A stretch of 64,000 bases of DNA, from positions 341,173 to 405,172 of the forward strand of contig NZ_SPQQ01000005.1 in the NCBI RefSeq assembly GCF_004766045.1. The letters run 5' to 3'. Made by a program: the position numbers and the translations under genes. Below, piece by piece: positions 63,089-64,000 of this stretch. This DNA comes from Desulfosporosinus fructosivorans. GTDB lineage: Bacteria > Bacillota > Desulfitobacteriia > Desulfitobacteriales > Desulfitobacteriaceae. The notes beneath the pieces are model-generated. The model was not told where the DNA came from, ran no database searches, and saw only the letters and a program-made list of their open reading frames with translations. Position 1 is the stretch's first letter. Each line of letters starts with the position of its first letter.

Positions 63089-63289
63089 TCAGACATCCTC
63101 CCCTCTATCATCGATAGTATCTTTATTCATTGTGCGTTCATCACGAGGCTTTTCAGAATTTACGGGTATTGCCCATGCATTACCTAGTCGCCAGGCACCT
63201 GATATTCGACCTTCTGCGCATAGGGCTTGCACACGCCGGGGAGTAATTCCCCATTTCAACGCAGCTTCTTTAGCTGTTATAAATTCCAT
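63089..63289 (-). CDS. Small excisionase/MerR-like helix-turn-helix protein
   Basis: 66 residues, AGGAG upstream. FITAKEAALKWGITPRRVQA, LCAEGRISGAWRLGNAWAIP matches residues 1-45 of the RCC1 fusion at 4879-5847 position for position. The charged tail has no fold. Lies 260 bp upstream of the locus B kinase on the same strand; may control the locus or belong to the adjacent mobile-element debris. Confidence 0.75.
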   Translation of the reverse strand: MEFITAKEAALKWGITPRRVQALCAEGRISGAWRLGNAWAIPVNSEKPRDERTMNKDTIDDRGEDV

Positions 63290-63327
63290 AGCATCGACTC
63301 CTAAAGATTACATTTATACAAGTTAAT

Positions 63328-63349
63328 TTTATTCGCAACTGCGAATAAA
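63328..63349. promoter_or_regulatory. Operator-like palindrome upstream of the helix-turn-helix gene
   Basis: TTTATTCGCA-AC-TGCGAATAAA, perfect 10-bp arms, 38 bp upstream of the start codon. A partial copy (TTTACTCGTAACTG) follows about 40 bp away. Confidence 0.5.
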
Positions 63350-63541
63350 TTCAAGCATATATTGACTTTACTCGTAACTGTCTTAAGAGCTTTTCAACTG
63401 TTATTATGACTGCTTATTGCTTACTTCTGATACACCCACTCTCTTTTATGCTCATATTTTTTATGGAATTTACGAGCGCAAAAGACAAGAGAAAGTAAAA
63501 TGTTCTAATCAGCTTTTCCTAGTCATCTTTATCCTGCCAAC

Positions 63542-63574
63542 ACTAAAACCCTCAGCGACACTGAGGATTTTAGT
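63542..63574. terminator. Hairpin terminator
   Basis: ACTAAAACCCTCAG (63542-63555) pairs with CTGAGGATTTTAGT (63561-63574). Lies beyond the recombinase fragment on minus; T-containing on both sides. Confidence 0.5.
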
Positions 63575-63636
63575 CTTAACAGATGCTATTTTCAGGCAGG
63601 AAGAGCCTCTCGCAGCTGTTCCTGCCTCTATCTTAA

Positions 63637-63822
63637 TCAAAGTATGAAACGCTCTTGGTTCATCACGATTCCGGATTTGAATTGGATCTCTATCAGATCG
63701 TCCTTAACGGCCTTGATGCTCTGCAGGAGCCTCCTTACTAGATCGTTATCAAACTCCCTGACCTCGCAGGTAGTTTTCTTCAGGCAGGCATCCATATCAT
63801 CCAGCCTCTGCTGAAAATTCAC
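63637..63822 (-). pseudogene. C-terminal remnant of a large serine recombinase
   Basis: 61 residues: FDNDLVRRLLQSIKAVKDDL followed by IEIQFKSGIVM matches the extreme C-terminus of large serine (TnpX/resolvase-type) recombinases, which end with a VRRLI..I.V.DD.L.I.FKSG pattern. No ribosome site, catalytic domain absent. Confidence 0.6.
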
Positions 63823-63930
63823 CGCTGTTGCCTGTTCCTGTAAAATAGTAAATTGTTGTGTTCATACAGTCCTCCAATTTGAAAAGTTATCGTTAAAAGC
63901 GAATGTCATATATAAAATACCCTAATCATG

Positions 63931-63998
63931 ACCACCCGCTTAGCGGGTGGTTTGCTCTAGCCCTATAAGGGCATGATACAGGCTGAGCCTTAAGGCTC
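63931..63998. mobile_element. Three consecutive hairpins, IS200/IS605-like end (runs off the window)
   Basis: ACCACCCGCT-t-AGCGGGTGGT (63931-63951), GCCC-TATAA-GGGC (63960-63972) and GAGCCTTAAGGCTC (63985-63998). Successive subterminal hairpins without long inverted ends are typical of IS200/IS605 elements. The transposase would lie outside. Confidence 0.45.
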
Positions 63999-64000
63999 AT

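Larger units (their letters stand above)
63290..63636. other. Promoter region of the helix-turn-helix gene and terminator
   Basis: About 350 bp. Contains the palindrome at 63328-63349, a related TTTACTCGTAACTG near 63367-63380, and the hairpin at 63542-63574. No gene. Confidence 0.45.

Overview
The window reads as chromosome of an endospore-forming low-GC Firmicute. Evidence seen in the sequence: a SpoVAC/SpoVAD/SpoVAE operon with DUF1657 and DUF421 genes, strong AGGAGG-type ribosome binding sites, lipoproteins with LxGC lipoboxes, and two giant surface proteins ending in CW_binding_2 (CWB2) repeats. A Desulfitobacterium/Desulfosporosinus-like member of the Clostridia is my inference; there is no rRNA or other taxonomic marker here. 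Most genes lie on the minus strand.

Layout. 1-4.4 kb: SLC13-type permease (cut by the window edge), AlkP-superfamily hydrolase and LysR regulator, with a probable orphan structured RNA divergent from lysR. 4.4-12 kb: decayed fragments, a helix-turn-helix protein fused to a seven-repeat RCC1 propeller, and an acyltransferase/response regulator/histidine kinase/lipoprotein operon. 12-13 kb: toxin-antitoxin debris. 13.1-25.8 kb: locus A, consisting of a hybrid histidine kinase, a LuxR-type response regulator, a small protein of unknown family, a 12-NHL-repeat CWB2 surface protein and a tail of lipoprotein and membrane genes including a chagasin-type protease inhibitor. 26-34.5 kb: a variable zone of transposase remnants, MNT-HEPN and XRE/HipA-like toxin-antitoxin pairs, a YARHG lipoprotein, small stand-alone domains (GyrI-like, DUF2200, DUF1801, DUF1905) and broken genes. 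34.5-43.4 kb: MFS, MBL-fold, TetR, CocE-type hydrolase and M23 peptidase genes with several pseudogenes and dispersed palindromes. 44-52 kb: a sorbosone-dehydrogenase-like protein, the spoVA-type operon, YmaF, DUF2935, tRNA-Gln and DUF2238. 52-53 kb: IS3 remnant. 53.2-63.3 kb: locus B, a second copy of the kinase/regulator/small protein/CWB2 module with a different ectodomain (BspA-like LRR), preceded by a small helix-turn-helix gene. 63.6-64 kb: serine-recombinase remnant and IS200/IS605-like hairpins.

The main discovery candidate is the duplicated module A/B. Gene order, kinase-regulator overlap, a terminator after the regulator, an unclassified about 130-residue protein and a giant CWB2 protein are conserved, while the exposed domain is swapped (NHL propellers against LRR). 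The two small-protein genes share an 11-bp motif, AGGTACACYCT on the plus strand, at exactly the same distance (57 bp) from their start codons, a good candidate for the regulator binding site. Inference: a membrane phosphorelay controlling display of variable surface proteins.
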